DNA from: an uncultured bacterium
Lineage (GTDB): Bacteria > Verrucomicrobiota > Lentisphaeria > Victivallales > Victivallaceae
Assembly (NCBI GenBank): GCA_900551245.1
Contig: URVC01000057.1
Span: 1 to 31,163, forward strand
Length of the DNA: 31,163 nt
Direction of reading: 5' to 3'
Shown here: positions 8,501 to 17,300 of the stretch, piece after piece
Layout: every line of letters starts with the position of its first letter
Position numbering within the stretch: the first letter of the stretch is position 1
The notes under the pieces: model-generated
Databases searched by the model: none
Seen by the model: only the letters and a program-made list of their open reading frames with translations
Told to the model about the DNA's origin: nothing
Made by a program: the position numbers and the translations under genes

Positions 8501-9232
8501 ATGAAAAAAGAGAGCGGAAGCCGAAGTTTTTCTCTGATCGAACTGCTGGTCGTTATTGCGATCATCGCGATTCTGGCCGCCATGCTTCTCCCCGCGCTGA
8601 ATCAGGCCCGGAACAAGGCGGCGGACATCAGTTGCGCTTCCAATCAGAAGCAGCTCGGCCAGTACCTCCTGCTGTATATTCAGGAGAGTAACGACATTAT
8701 CCCGGGAGCAACGAGAAACTGGAATCTGAGCAGCAGTGGACATCCTTCGTGGCTTAGCGTAATCTACGTCCGCTATGTCGACCCGCAGTCGACCTCGCCG
8801 AAATACGACTGGCTGTCGGAAAAGGGGAGGGTGTTTCAGTGTCCGGCGATGCGGGATCGCGAATATGCTGAAAACATTATGGCACACCGCCATTTCGGCA
8901 TCAACCGCGACGGATTTGCCTCCAATGACGACGGAACACTCAATCGCAAGCTGACGAAAATCCGGAAACCTTCGGAACGTGCGGCGTTTTTCGACATCGA
9001 CCGGGGAACCGTTTCCACGCTGATGAGTCCCATCGCCTACCATCTGGAGAGTATGGTGCTTTTCTCCAAAAAAGGAGTGTGGCGGCATCGAAACGGAGCG
9101 GGAGCCAACGTCACCTTCGCCGATGGGCATGTCGAAGGAATGACCCGAAATGAGATTCCGACGACAAACGGAAAAAACGCCGGGTATTTCTGGTATTCCG
9201 GCGATAAGACGAAAGCGGACGGTTACTATTGA
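8501..9232 (+). CDS. Prepilin-like protein (type II secretion/pilin N-terminus)
   Basis: 243 residues. The N-terminus SRSFSLIELLVVIAIIAIL is a prepilin cleavage/methylation signal: a short leader, then Phe, Glu at +5 (in SFSLIEL), and a long hydrophobic helix. The C-terminal part has the His...Asp-Gly signature of the prepilin-processing-associated (H-X9-DG) family, here in VTFADGHVEG, with eleven rather than nine residues between the His and Asp-Gly. Such proteins are amplified in Lentisphaerota and Planctomycetota; their role is unknown, but surface assembly is expected. The start has GAGGTGAGG 8 nt upstream, overlapping the previous stop. It is the last gene of the operon; a homologue lies at 13527-14339. 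Confidence 0.88.
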   Translation: MKKESGSRSFSLIELLVVIAIIAILAAMLLPALNQARNKAADISCASNQKQLGQYLLLYIQESNDIIPGATRNWNLSSSGHPSWLSVIYVRYVDPQSTSPKYDWLSEKGRVFQCPAMRDREYAENIMAHRHFGINRDGFASNDDGTLNRKLTKIRKPSERAAFFDIDRGTVSTLMSPIAYHLESMVLFSKKGVWRHRNGAGANVTFADGHVEGMTRNEIPTTNGKNAGYFWYSGDKTKADGYY

Positions 9233-9291
9233 GTCGGACACGAGCGGAAGATCCATCGCACGTTCGGCTTCGCACGCCTGGAGTTTCGCAA

Positions 9292-9337
9292 GGTCGGGGA
9301 GGTCAGGAGGGCGACCACTCCTCCTGATCCCGCGACC
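9292..9337. repeat. Palindromic repeat, copy 3, possible terminator of operon I
   Basis: The left half CGGGGAGGTCAGGAGGGCG (9295-9313) matches copy 1 except for one base. TCAGGAGG (9303-9310) pairs with CCTCCTGA (9320-9327); outer pairs GGGA/TCCC and GGTCG/CGACC lengthen the stem. The base that differs from copy 1 in the left arm (T to A) is matched by a change in the right arm (A to T), so pairing is kept. It stands 60 bp after the prepilin-like gene and could end transcription, though no T-run follows directly. Confidence 0.65.
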
Positions 9338-9400
9338 ATCTTTGGCAGGACCATATTTTCGATTTTAGCCGCAGCAAATGAAACAACATCCAGAAAGTTT

Positions 9401-9919
9401 TTACACCTTTTGTACCGCGACTGCCTCTTCGTTGAGTTCGCGGATCGTGTAGGGGGGCGGGGTAAGGGCTTCGGTGCTGATGTCCACCGCGCGCAACGCT
9501 TCCAGCGTCTCCGCCGCCGCGAGAAGGTCTTTCACCTCGTAATACTTCGCCCAGAGCGCGAGAACCCACTGCTGCACCGCCGCGCCCTTTTCGCTCCCTC
9601 CCGCCGCGCAGGTGTTCGCGAGCGTCAGGTCCTCCGGGTCAACGTAGGTTCTCTGGTAGCTCTTGTAGTTGCTCCAGAGCGTATCGCCAAGCTGTTCCCG
9701 GAGCTCCTCCACCGTCGGTTCCGGCGGGTCCGCAAGTTCCGGCAGGCCGTCCGCCCCGGTGATGATACGCTTCCCGGTCTCCTGCCCGGAGAGCAGTTCC
9801 CGGTAGCGCTCCTCCGTGATCTCCTTGAAGCCATCCGGAACGGTGTATTCTTCCGTTTCTTCGTCGAAGTCGAAATGGATTTTGTCGATGTAAAAGCCGT
9901 TGTTCCAATAGTATTTCAT
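9401..9919 (-). CDS. Phage tail-fibre assembly chaperone-like protein
   Basis: 172 residues, acidic, beginning MKYYWNNGFYIDKIHFDF. The middle (ADPPEPTVEELREQLGDTLW) resembles the region of phage tail-fibre assembly proteins that follows the N-terminal beta-rich part. Its start lies one base after the stop of the tail-fibre gene (TGA-C-ATG), the usual fibre/chaperone arrangement. The family is assigned mainly from this pairing, so the function is likely rather than certain. No other phage genes adjoin it. Confidence 0.65.
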   Translation of the reverse strand: MKYYWNNGFYIDKIHFDFDEETEEYTVPDGFKEITEERYRELLSGQETGKRIITGADGLPELADPPEPTVEELREQLGDTLWSNYKSYQRTYVDPEDLTLANTCAAGGSEKGAAVQQWVLALWAKYYEVKDLLAAAETLEALRAVDISTEALTPPPYTIRELNEEAVAVQKV

Positions 9920-9920
9920 G

Positions 9921-10742
9921 TCAGTACCCCACTGTCATCCAGTTAATAATTGCCCCGTCGAGCGGGGTTTCCGTGGTCAGCCTTATCGTCGAAAGAGATC
10001 CATCCCTAGCGACCGCGACGACGTGAGACAAGCCGCAGGAAGCGACAATAGTACTGATTTGGTTCTGATAGGAAACCGGCAGTGTTACGGTTGTATTAAC
10101 ACTATTCGATGAAGTGGTAACAAGTCCGTACTGCACGATCGTTCCGTATGGGAGCTTGAAGTATCCGGAGGAGCCGAAGTTCTCCGTAATTGCCGTCGCC
10201 AGCATGAGTTTCCGCCATCCGGTGAAAAGCAAGGAACCGTTATCCAGACGATAGCGGTTTCGTTCCCATACCGATGTTCCTGCGGAACCGCAGACGAGAA
10301 ACATCTGCGTAAGGTTGTCCCCGGCGCTCAACACCTGCAATGTTCCATACGTCTGCGGGTTGTCCCCGGGGTAGTTCGTGAGCTCGGAACCCTTCTCGAT
10401 AAAGAAAAATCCGGTTTCCGTCATCTGGTCAAAGTCCACCGGCGAAGGAACTGCGGCAAGTTGCGGATAAAACCCGCGCTCCTGCAGCCCATCGACAGCC
10501 GCTTTGTCCACCGCTGACATGAGGCCGGAGGCGGATTGCGTCGCGTCGGGAATCGTGACGGAACCGGATTCATCCGGCAGATGCCCGTTGATCGACAGCA
10601 CCCCGGAGGCGAGTGTGTTCACTGCCGCGGCGCATTGGTACAACGTTGCCGATTCTTCCAGATTGCCTCCCCGGGAGTTGATGGAGTTCACCAACGTGTC
10701 TCGGGCATCGTCGAGGTTGGTTAAAACATGGGAGAGGGGCAT
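9921..10742 (-). CDS. Phage tail-fibre protein with pyocin-knob-like region
   Basis: 273 residues. A helical N-terminus (LTNLDDARDTLVNSINSRGG) is followed by INGHLPDESGSVTIPDATQ, the linker repeat type found in tail fibres, then a pyocin-knob-like segment ending WERNRYRLDNGSLLFTGWRK, and a C-terminal receptor-binding-type tip (YGTIVQYGLVTTSSNSVNTT), similar to gp53-like fibre tips. I chose ATG 10742 because AGAAAGGAG lies just upstream on the - strand; the frame is open further to 10862 without a comparable ribosome site. The assembly gene follows after one base. There are no capsid, tail-tube, lysis or integrase genes nearby, so this is an orphan module. Confidence 0.75.
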   Translation of the reverse strand: MPLSHVLTNLDDARDTLVNSINSRGGNLEESATLYQCAAAVNTLASGVLSINGHLPDESGSVTIPDATQSASGLMSAVDKAAVDGLQERGFYPQLAAVPSPVDFDQMTETGFFFIEKGSELTNYPGDNPQTYGTLQVLSAGDNLTQMFLVCGSAGTSVWERNRYRLDNGSLLFTGWRKLMLATAITENFGSSGYFKLPYGTIVQYGLVTTSSNSVNTTVTLPVSYQNQISTIVASCGLSHVVAVARDGSLSTIRLTTETPLDGAIINWMTVGY

Positions 10743-10779
10743 GACGGTTTGTCTCCTTTCTGTTGAAATTCCGGCGTGA

Positions 10780-10808
10780 AACTCAGCCAAACTCTGTCGG
10801 ATTGTCAA
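10780..10808 (-). promoter_or_regulatory. Possible promoter of the tail-fibre pair
   Basis: On the - strand, a perfect TTGACA (10808-10803) and TGAGTT (10785-10780) are 17 bp apart. The -10 box is poor, so this is tentative; a transcript would start about 30 bases before the fibre start codon. Confidence 0.35.
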
Positions 10809-10891
10809 CCTTCTGCGGATTTTCTCCGGAGGATTCGGCGAAATCGGAACGATCGTTTTCACGGGGAAAGGGGAAAGAAGAAACTGCAGTT

Positions 10892-10911
10892 TTATGCTTT
10901 TTTATGCACAA
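10892..10911. promoter_or_regulatory. Inverted-repeat operator, glycan module II, copy A
   Basis: TTATGC-N8-GCACAA, a 20-bp inverted repeat of the form TTRTGCA-N6-TGCAYAA with one mismatch. The same element with the same spacing lies at 13430-13449. It ends 18 bp before the TTGCTT box at 10930, so its centre is near -62 relative to the expected transcript start: an activator-type position. The LacI protein encoded at 12366-13361 is the obvious candidate binder. Confidence 0.65.
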
Positions 10912-10929
10912 CTTTCTCTCCGGACCGGC

Positions 10930-10957
10930 TTGCTTTCCCCAAAAATGTCTGTAGTGT
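10930..10957 (+). promoter_or_regulatory. Promoter of the cytoplasmic hydrolase of module II
   Basis: TTGCTT (10930-10935) and TAGTGT (10952-10957) with a 16-bp spacer. The predicted transcript start near 10964 lies beyond the first in-frame ATG at 10958, which favours ATG 11006 as the real start. The weak -10 box fits a promoter needing an activator. Confidence 0.5.
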
Positions 10958-11005
10958 ATGGCGAAGCTGGAAATCTATCGAATCCGAAGGAATGCCGCTG
11001 TAATC

Positions 11006-12376
11006 ATGAATCGTTTTATTGCTCCGAACCCCGCGGTGCCGCGCTATTTTTCCTATGAGGATGGGCGCACGTATCTCCCGATCGGCCAGAACCTCTGCTT
11101 CGTCCGTCATTCCGAGCAGTATACCGAAGAGGAGGTTTTTGCCCTCTTCCATCGCTGGATGCGCCGTCTGGCGGAGAACGGCGGCAACTTTGCGCGAGTC
11201 TGGCTGGGGACACCGTTTTTCGATGTGATGCCGGAGCGTCCCGGAGAGTTTTCCGCGGAGAACCGGGCCCACGTGCTCAAGATCGTGGAATTTGCCGAAG
11301 AACTCGGTTTGAAGCTCAAGTTCACGCTGGAACATTTCCGCCGTGTCGCGCCTTCGGCAGGAAGCGATGTGGAGCAGTTTCCCGGTGCCGTTAACTTCAA
11401 CAAGCCGCTCTATTCCGGGTTGGCCGACAGCATGCGGGACTATCTTGCCTCCGACCGCTGCCGGGAGCTGTATCTGGCGAAGGCGCAGTTTCTGGCGGAA
11501 GCGGGAATCGGCGACTCCCCCGCGGTGATCGCCTGGGAGCTCTGGAATGAGATCAACTGCATCGGTTCGATCGACGAGATCCGGGCGTGGAGCGATTTCA
11601 TGCTGCCCCGGTTGCGGAAGATGTTCCCGCATCAGATGGTGGTTCAGAATCTGGGCAGTTTTTCCGGCGATGAGACGTTTCGCTGGTATGACTACCTGGC
11701 GGAACAGCCGGGCAATGATTTTCTGCAGGTGCACCGCTACCTGGATCCCGGCGCGGCGCTGGATGTCTGCCGTGGAAGCGTGGATCAGCTTGCCGCGGAT
11801 TCCATCCGGGAGCTGCTCGACCGCGACGCCGGGCGGCCGGCGATTCTGGCCGAGGTCGGCGCCGTCGAGGCGAATCACAGTTCATATTCCCATCTTTACG
11901 AACTCGATCGCGAAGGCACGCTGCTGCACGACCAGCTTTTTGCGCCGTTTTTCGCCGGGAGTGCCGGTTCCGGCCAGAGCTGGCACTGGGATGAACTTTA
12001 TATCGATCGCCACGATCTCTGGTACCATTTCCGGCGTTTTGCTCGAGCGGTGGAGGGGATCGACCCGGTGGCCGAAGCGTTTCGCCCGTTCCATACCGAG
12101 ACGCACCGATTGCGGCTCAGGGGATTGCGGGGGAAGTCCCATCTCCTGCTCTGGTGCCGGGATAAAACGAGCAACTGGCAGAGTGAACTGCAACGGAACA
12201 TCCCGGCCGAAGTCATTTCCGGCGAGTCGATTCCGGTCCCGGAAAACGCGACGGAAGGCAGTTGCTATCTGCCGTGGGAAGACCGCTGGCGGGAGTTGCG
12301 CTGCCGGGAGGGCCGGGGGGAGCTTCCGCCGTTCCGGCGTTCGATCGTGGTGAAGATTCCTCTGGTTACTGCCTGA
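11006..12376 (+). CDS. Cytoplasmic GH5-like glycoside hydrolase
   Basis: 456 residues, no signal peptide. The start (APNPAVPRYFSYEDGRTYLP) and ARVWLGTPFF are typical of cellulase-like GH-A proteins. The probable acid/base is Glu182 in AWELWNEIN, and the probable nucleophile Glu283 in AILAEVG. WHWDELY near residue 330 is a further active-site-like aromatic stretch. An in-frame ATG at 10958 would start at the -10 box, so I prefer 11006, although its ribosome site (GAAGGA at 10986) is distant. The 3' end overlaps the convergent LacI gene by 11 bp. Together with the secreted enzyme at 14363 it probably handles one glycan, the cytoplasmic enzyme finishing what the secreted one starts. Confidence 0.75.
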   Translation: MNRFIAPNPAVPRYFSYEDGRTYLPIGQNLCFVRHSEQYTEEEVFALFHRWMRRLAENGGNFARVWLGTPFFDVMPERPGEFSAENRAHVLKIVEFAEELGLKLKFTLEHFRRVAPSAGSDVEQFPGAVNFNKPLYSGLADSMRDYLASDRCRELYLAKAQFLAEAGIGDSPAVIAWELWNEINCIGSIDEIRAWSDFMLPRLRKMFPHQMVVQNLGSFSGDETFRWYDYLAEQPGNDFLQVHRYLDPGAALDVCRGSVDQLAADSIRELLDRDAGRPAILAEVGAVEANHSSYSHLYELDREGTLLHDQLFAPFFAGSAGSGQSWHWDELYIDRHDLWYHFRRFARAVEGIDPVAEAFRPFHTETHRLRLRGLRGKSHLLLWCRDKTSNWQSELQRNIPAEVISGESIPVPENATEGSCYLPWEDRWRELRCREGRGELPPFRRSIVVKIPLVTA

Positions 12377-13361
12377 TTTTGCGGCGGGGCGCCCGACCGG
12401 TGCTCTTGCGATGAATCAGCCGCGGCGGAACCTGAATCAGCCGAGGGAGAGCCTGATGCTCCACCATGTCACAGAGCTGATCGACGGCGATTCGAACCAG
12501 TTCCGGGAAGTCGGCGGAAACCGTCGTGCGCGGCGGATCCAGATAGGCGGAGATTTCCGGGTACTCCCAGTCGATGACCGAGAGCTCCTCCGGAATTCGC
12601 AGATGGAGCGCATGGAGCGCCGCGTTCAGTTTCAGCGTATGAGCGGCATTGACGCAGATCAGCGCGGTACAGCCCTCGTTGACGGCTTTGCGGAGGGCGC
12701 GCGTCAGCCGGGAGAGGCTGGTGGACATCTGATCCTCAAAAAAGATGGTATGGCGTTCCGGCTCCGCGACGCCGAATCCGGCGAGTGCGTTGAGGAATCC
12801 GTCGAGCCGCCGGGTGAGCTTCCGCTGTTCCGATGCTTCCCCTTCCAGCGAAAGCATCCGGATGTCACGGTGGCCGAGTTTCCAAAGGAAGCGGACGGCG
12901 TCGTGCATCCCTTGATACATGTCGCTGGTGACGGAGGCGATGTTTTCCCCCAGGTGCATCTCGCCGTGAAGATTGACCGTGGGCAGCGGTGCGAAAGTGC
13001 GGAGGTTCTCCGTATCCGGTGCGCTGATGGCCAGCACGCCGCGGAAGGGTTTCACCACCTGTTCCGAATCGAGGCCGCGCCAGATGAGTTCCACGCCGAG
13101 TTTGCGTTTTTCAAGCTCCTCGAGAATCGCATGCAGGGTGCTCGCGTAGTACCCGTGGATGTCGCAGAGGCGGAAATCCAGCAGAACTCCGACCGTCCAG
13201 TTGGTGCGGTGCCCCATGTCGTAGTTGAGCGCCCGGGCGGCTTCGACGACCCGGCGGCGGGTTTCCGCCCCGATGCGGGAATCCCCGTTCATAACTCTTG
13301 AAACGGTTGATTGCGAGACTCCTGCCTTTCTGGCAACGTCGCTTCCTGTCACCTGTTTCAT
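12366..13361 (-). CDS. LacI-family transcriptional regulator
   Basis: 331 residues. The N-terminus carries a standard LacI helix-turn-helix (TGSDVARKAGVSQSTVSRVM at 5-24), followed by the hinge region and a sugar-sensing domain (e.g. SVIDWEYPEISAYLDPPRTT). A weak AAGG lies 9 nt before the start. It is convergent with the hydrolase (11-bp overlap at the 3' ends) and divergent from the prepilin-like/secreted hydrolase pair. The same inverted repeat occurs upstream of both target units and beside its own promoter, so it likely controls all three. The ligand is unknown. Confidence 0.92.
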   Translation of the reverse strand: MKQVTGSDVARKAGVSQSTVSRVMNGDSRIGAETRRRVVEAARALNYDMGHRTNWTVGVLLDFRLCDIHGYYASTLHAILEELEKRKLGVELIWRGLDSEQVVKPFRGVLAISAPDTENLRTFAPLPTVNLHGEMHLGENIASVTSDMYQGMHDAVRFLWKLGHRDIRMLSLEGEASEQRKLTRRLDGFLNALAGFGVAEPERHTIFFEDQMSTSLSRLTRALRKAVNEGCTALICVNAAHTLKLNAALHALHLRIPEELSVIDWEYPEISAYLDPPRTTVSADFPELVRIAVDQLCDMVEHQALPRLIQVPPRLIHRKSTGRAPRRKIRQ

Positions 13362-13396
13362 GCGGTTGTGCCTTATCGTTTCTCTCCTCTCTTTTT

Positions 13397-13425
13397 AAAA
13401 TAGAGCGGCGGGGGTGAAAAAGCAA
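13397..13425 (-). promoter_or_regulatory. Promoter of the module II LacI gene
   Basis: On the - strand, TTGCTT (13425-13420) and TATTTT (13402-13397) with a 17-bp spacer; the transcript would start near 13390, about 30 bases before the start codon. Operator copy B lies just upstream of the -35 box. A lone half-site TTGTGC is at 13366-13371. Confidence 0.5.
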
Positions 13426-13429
13426 ATAA

Positions 13430-13449
13430 TTATGCAAAAAAATGCACAA
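13430..13449. promoter_or_regulatory. Inverted-repeat operator, glycan module II, copy B
   Basis: TTATGCA-N6-TGCACAA, a 20-bp inverted repeat between two divergent promoters. It ends 18 bp before the TTGCTT box at 13468, exactly the distance seen for copy A. The right arms (ATGCACAAC) are identical; the middle is all A here and mostly T in copy A. Confidence 0.7.
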
Positions 13450-13467
13450 CCGGGGCGGAATTTATTC

Positions 13468-13496
13468 TTGCTTTTCCATTTTTGAGAGAATATCTT
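13468..13496 (+). promoter_or_regulatory. Promoter of the prepilin-like/secreted hydrolase pair
   Basis: TTGCTT (13468-13473) and TATCTT (13491-13496) with a 17-bp spacer; expected transcript start near 13503, giving a leader of about 24 bases before ATG 13527. The -35 box and its distance to the operator match the promoter at 10930. Confidence 0.6.
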
Positions 13497-13526
13497 AACC
13501 CCCGGAAACCATACTGGGAGGACGCT

Positions 13527-14339
13527 ATGAGCCAATTGCATTCTGCCGCGCAAAACAGGGAACATTGCCGAAAAGTTTTCACCCTTATCGAATTGCTGAT
13601 CGTAATCGCGATCATCGCGATTCTGGCGGCGCTGCTGCTGCCTGCGTTAAACAAGGCGCGGGACAGTTCCAAATCGATCTCCTGCAAAAGCAACTTCAAA
13701 CAGCTCGGGCTTGCCATGCACAACTATCTGCAGGGGTATGACGATACCTTTCTCCCCTGCCAGCAGGGAAGCCAGAACCGCTGGCCGGGCATTCTGGTGC
13801 GGGATAAGTTTCTGACGAAGAAACAGCCCAAATGTCCTTCCCGCACCCGGTTTCTGGCCACATCCACCTATTACCAGGAGTTCTGGGACAATGAGGCGTC
13901 GGAACGGGAAGACCCGAATGCCAACGGCTGGACAACCGCCGATTACGGCGCCAACCATAAATACCTCTTCTCGCAATCCTCGAGCGTAAAGCTCTCGATG
14001 TGCCGCCGGGCCTCGGAAACGGTCATGTTTCTGGAAGGCGCCCGGGGCAACCGGGTGCTGGGAGATCTGGCGCCATTGGGAATTTTTGCAATTGACAACA
14101 CCTATTCGGGGCCGGGCAGTTCGGGCGGCGTCGCCTGGGCGCCCCACAAAGGGTATTCCGAATGCAATGCGGTCTTCGTCGACGGGCATGTGGAGAGTGC
14201 GATTGCGGCCGGGGCCCGGGGGGAGATCGCCAGTCAGCGGATTCTCAACGATCCTGCCAGTCCGATCTACGGGCCGTGGGTGGATGACACCCATCGGGAT
14301 GACCGCTGCAAGTGGATCCGGCACGACGGAGTATATTGA
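13527..14339 (+). CDS. Prepilin-like protein
   Basis: 270 residues. KVFTLIELLIVIAIIAILAA is a classic prepilin N-terminus (cleavage before Phe, Glu at +5, hydrophobic helix). Downstream, ARDSSKSISCKSNFKQLGLA and the C-terminal ...NAVFVDGHVES are typical of the prepilin-processing-associated family; the His before Asp-Gly is again eleven residues away. GGGAGG at 13516-13521 sets the start. The large secreted hydrolase begins 23 bp after its stop, so the two are co-transcribed. Likely exported through a type II secretion-like assembly and placed at the cell surface; a direct role in glycan capture is inference. Confidence 0.88.
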   Translation: MSQLHSAAQNREHCRKVFTLIELLIVIAIIAILAALLLPALNKARDSSKSISCKSNFKQLGLAMHNYLQGYDDTFLPCQQGSQNRWPGILVRDKFLTKKQPKCPSRTRFLATSTYYQEFWDNEASEREDPNANGWTTADYGANHKYLFSQSSSVKLSMCRRASETVMFLEGARGNRVLGDLAPLGIFAIDNTYSGPGSSGGVAWAPHKGYSECNAVFVDGHVESAIAAGARGEIASQRILNDPASPIYGPWVDDTHRDDRCKWIRHDGVY

Positions 14340-14362
14340 ACTTTCTGAATAAGGGGAAAAAA

Positions 14363-17300
14363 ATGCGTTTATTCCTGGGACTTGTATTTTCTTGCTGGAT
14401 GCTTCTCGCCGGCGGTGCGCCGCTCTACAAGGGGAAGTTTCTCTCCTTCCCGGCAGCGGGAACCCTCAACCCGAAAGAGGGCACGATTGAAATCACATTC
14501 TGCCCGAAGAAGCCGGCCGGAGAGTTTGAGAATGAGTGGGCGTTTCTGTTTGAAACCGTTCCGGCGCAGGAGGTGCCGTTCGGGAGAAATCTGCTGAGCA
14601 TCTGCTGTTTCAGCGGAGAAAGCAACCAGCGCGGCATCGTCGCCTCCGCCGCAGGATGCCGCGCGACGGTGGATCGTGAAACGGTGATCCGCAAAGATGT
14701 TCCGGTTACGCTGGCGCTCTCCTGGGGGCGCAAGGGTGTCCGGCTTTTCGTCAACGGCCGCCCGGTCGGAAACGCCGGGAAAGCGCCGGCGGAACTCGAA
14801 CCGATGCCGGGGCTCTTCCGCGTTGCGGCAGGAGCGCCCTATTTCGCCCGGCAGATGCGGGTTTCGGCCCGCGAACTTGAACCGGGAAAACTGCACGCCG
14901 ATCCACAGCGCCCGATGGAGAAAAATCCGGATACCACGCTGCTCTGGAATGGCGACAACACCGCACTTCCCCTCCCGGAATCCTGGAACGCCGAGTGCCG
15001 GATTCTGCCGGTCTGGTCGCTGACCGACTCCTTTTCCCTGCCGGGGGAAGCGGCGAAACTTCAGCTGGACGGCGCGAATTTTACCTCGAAAGAGGCGGTT
15101 TTCGAACTGATCCTCACCGCGGGCGACGGCAAAGTCACCCGCAGGACCGTCCGGATTGCTCCCCGCACCCGTCTGCAGAAGATCACGCTGCCGCTGCCGG
15201 TGTCGGCGCCGGGGCATTACTCGTTCACGCTGGAGGTGCGGGGGCCCGCCGGCACGCGCAGTTACTCTTTCAGCCACGCCCGGATCAACCGCACCGATGC
15301 GAATCTGCCGGAGGGAGCGTTTGCCGAATACATCGGCCATCACCTCTCCGATCTGCCCGAAGTGCTGAAGAAGATGGGAATCACCTGGAGCCGCGGCAAT
15401 GCGTTCAAATGGTTTGTCGTGGAGCCGGAACCGGGCAAATTCGACTGGCAGTGGAGCGACTGGGTCGTGGATCAGGCGGAGAAGAACGGCATCCGGCTGC
15501 TGGGAATTCTGGGCGAACCCCCGGCCTGGGCCGCGGATCCTGAATGCATCAACACCCACAAGAATGCCGGCCGGACCGGCAGCCGGAAGCCCCGTTCCGT
15601 CGCGGACTGGGAGAAGTATGTCGAAGCGGTCGCCACCCGTTACAAGGGGCGGGTCCCCGCCTGGGAGATCTGGAACGAGGTGGACTGGCATCCGCCGATG
15701 CCGGCGGCCAGCTTCTCCGGTTCGACGGAGGAGTATTTCGAACTGCTCAAGGCGGCGTACCGGGCGATCCGGCGGGCCGATCCTGAGGCGAAGATTCTGG
15801 TGAGCGGATTCGGCTACGGCAACGCCTGCGACCAGAAGATGCCGTTCGACCTGCTCAATATGGGAGCGGCGAACTACTGCGACTATTACAACGTTCACTC
15901 CTATCAGGGGCTCTGGGGAATTCCCGAACTGAAGCAGGCGGTGGAAAAGGCCCGTCCCGGCATGAAGCTGTGGCAGACCGAACAGATGTGGCACACCATC
16001 GCCGATCCCCGTGCGCAGGCGGTGCTGACGGCGGCGATCCAGTTCTGGTTCATCGAAGAGAACTTCGAGAAGTATTTCAGCTTCGGGGAGGATTTCTTCT
16101 TCTCGCATCATACGCTTTCGCCGATTCCGGCCATGCCGGCGCTGGCCTTCTGCGCCGATATGCTGAAACATTGCGACCGCTACACCGGCGTTCTGAAGAC
16201 CGAACCGGCTTCCGGTTACGATCTGCGGCACACCTTCCGCCGGACCGACGGCACCGTGCTGACGGTGATGGGGCGGACCTCGATCACCGGGCGGTGGCGT
16301 CTGGAGGGGGATATCCTTGCCGTCTATGATCTTTTCGGCGCGCCGGTCGCGCTGAAGGATGGAGTGACGGAGCGGCCGACGGAGTTTCTCTACATCGTGA
16401 GCCGGTCGTCGCTGAAGAAGATCGTCGAATACGGGGATATCGTCAACTTCTGTCCGAATCCCTCGTTCGAGGAGATTTCCGGCGACATTGCGATGGGCGG
16501 TTTGCGCAACGCGAAGATTGAGAAGTGGCAGTTCCGTTCCAACACCTACGACCCGGCGGGCGAAATCACCGTGACCCGCGACGCGGCGAAGGGACATTAC
16601 GCGATGCAGCTCAAATCCTCGGGGAAGGGGCGGGTGTACGCCTTCTTCGACGCCCGGCTCGCCGGCACCGGCAAGTTCCGTCTGGAGGGGATGTTCAAGA
16701 ATCCCGGCACGCAGGCGATTGCCCCCTACGTCGATGTCTTCGAGCGCTCCAGCGGCTACTTCAAACGCTATCACGCCCGGCCGGTGGAGCCGGGGAAGGG
16801 ATTTGTGCGGCGTTCGGTGGTGATGGAGATTCCGAAGACGACGGCGACGCTGGTCTTCTCCCTCGGAATTGAAAAGGCGGGAACTCTGATTGCCGATGAA
16901 CTCTCTCTGCACCGCGATCAGGCTCCGGCGCGGGAACTTGTTTCGCTGGCTCTTCCGGCCGGTAAATCTGCGACGGCGGTGCGGGGCGGCGATCAGGTGT
17001 CGACCGGCGAACTGTCGAAGAAGATGCAGAGCTGTGTGAAGGCTTCCGGATTTGCATTCCGTCCGGCGGCCCGGCCCCGGCTGCTGTCGAAAGGGGCATG
17101 GCGCGGGCTCGACGGCGCTTCCGTCACCATTCCCTGCAGCGGAAAGGCGCAGGCGGTGGTGCTGCTGATCGGTGCGGCTTACGTCCCGGCGGGAGCCGGC
17201 GTGCTGGGGAACGTCACGATCCAGTATGCGGATGCGACCTCGGCCGGGCCGTTCCCGTTGCGGAACGGCCGGGAACTGCGCGACTGGTTTCTCGCTTCCG

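Noticed and set aside
9004..9017. GGGAACCGTTTCCA as a fourth operator of module I
   Set aside because: Two differences from the perfect palindrome and not symmetrical; lies within coding sequence, so probably chance.
10743..10862. Longer start for the tail-fibre gene
   Set aside because: The 40 extra codons have no ribosome site, while AGAAAGGAG lies just before ATG 10742, and the candidate promoter lies within the extension.
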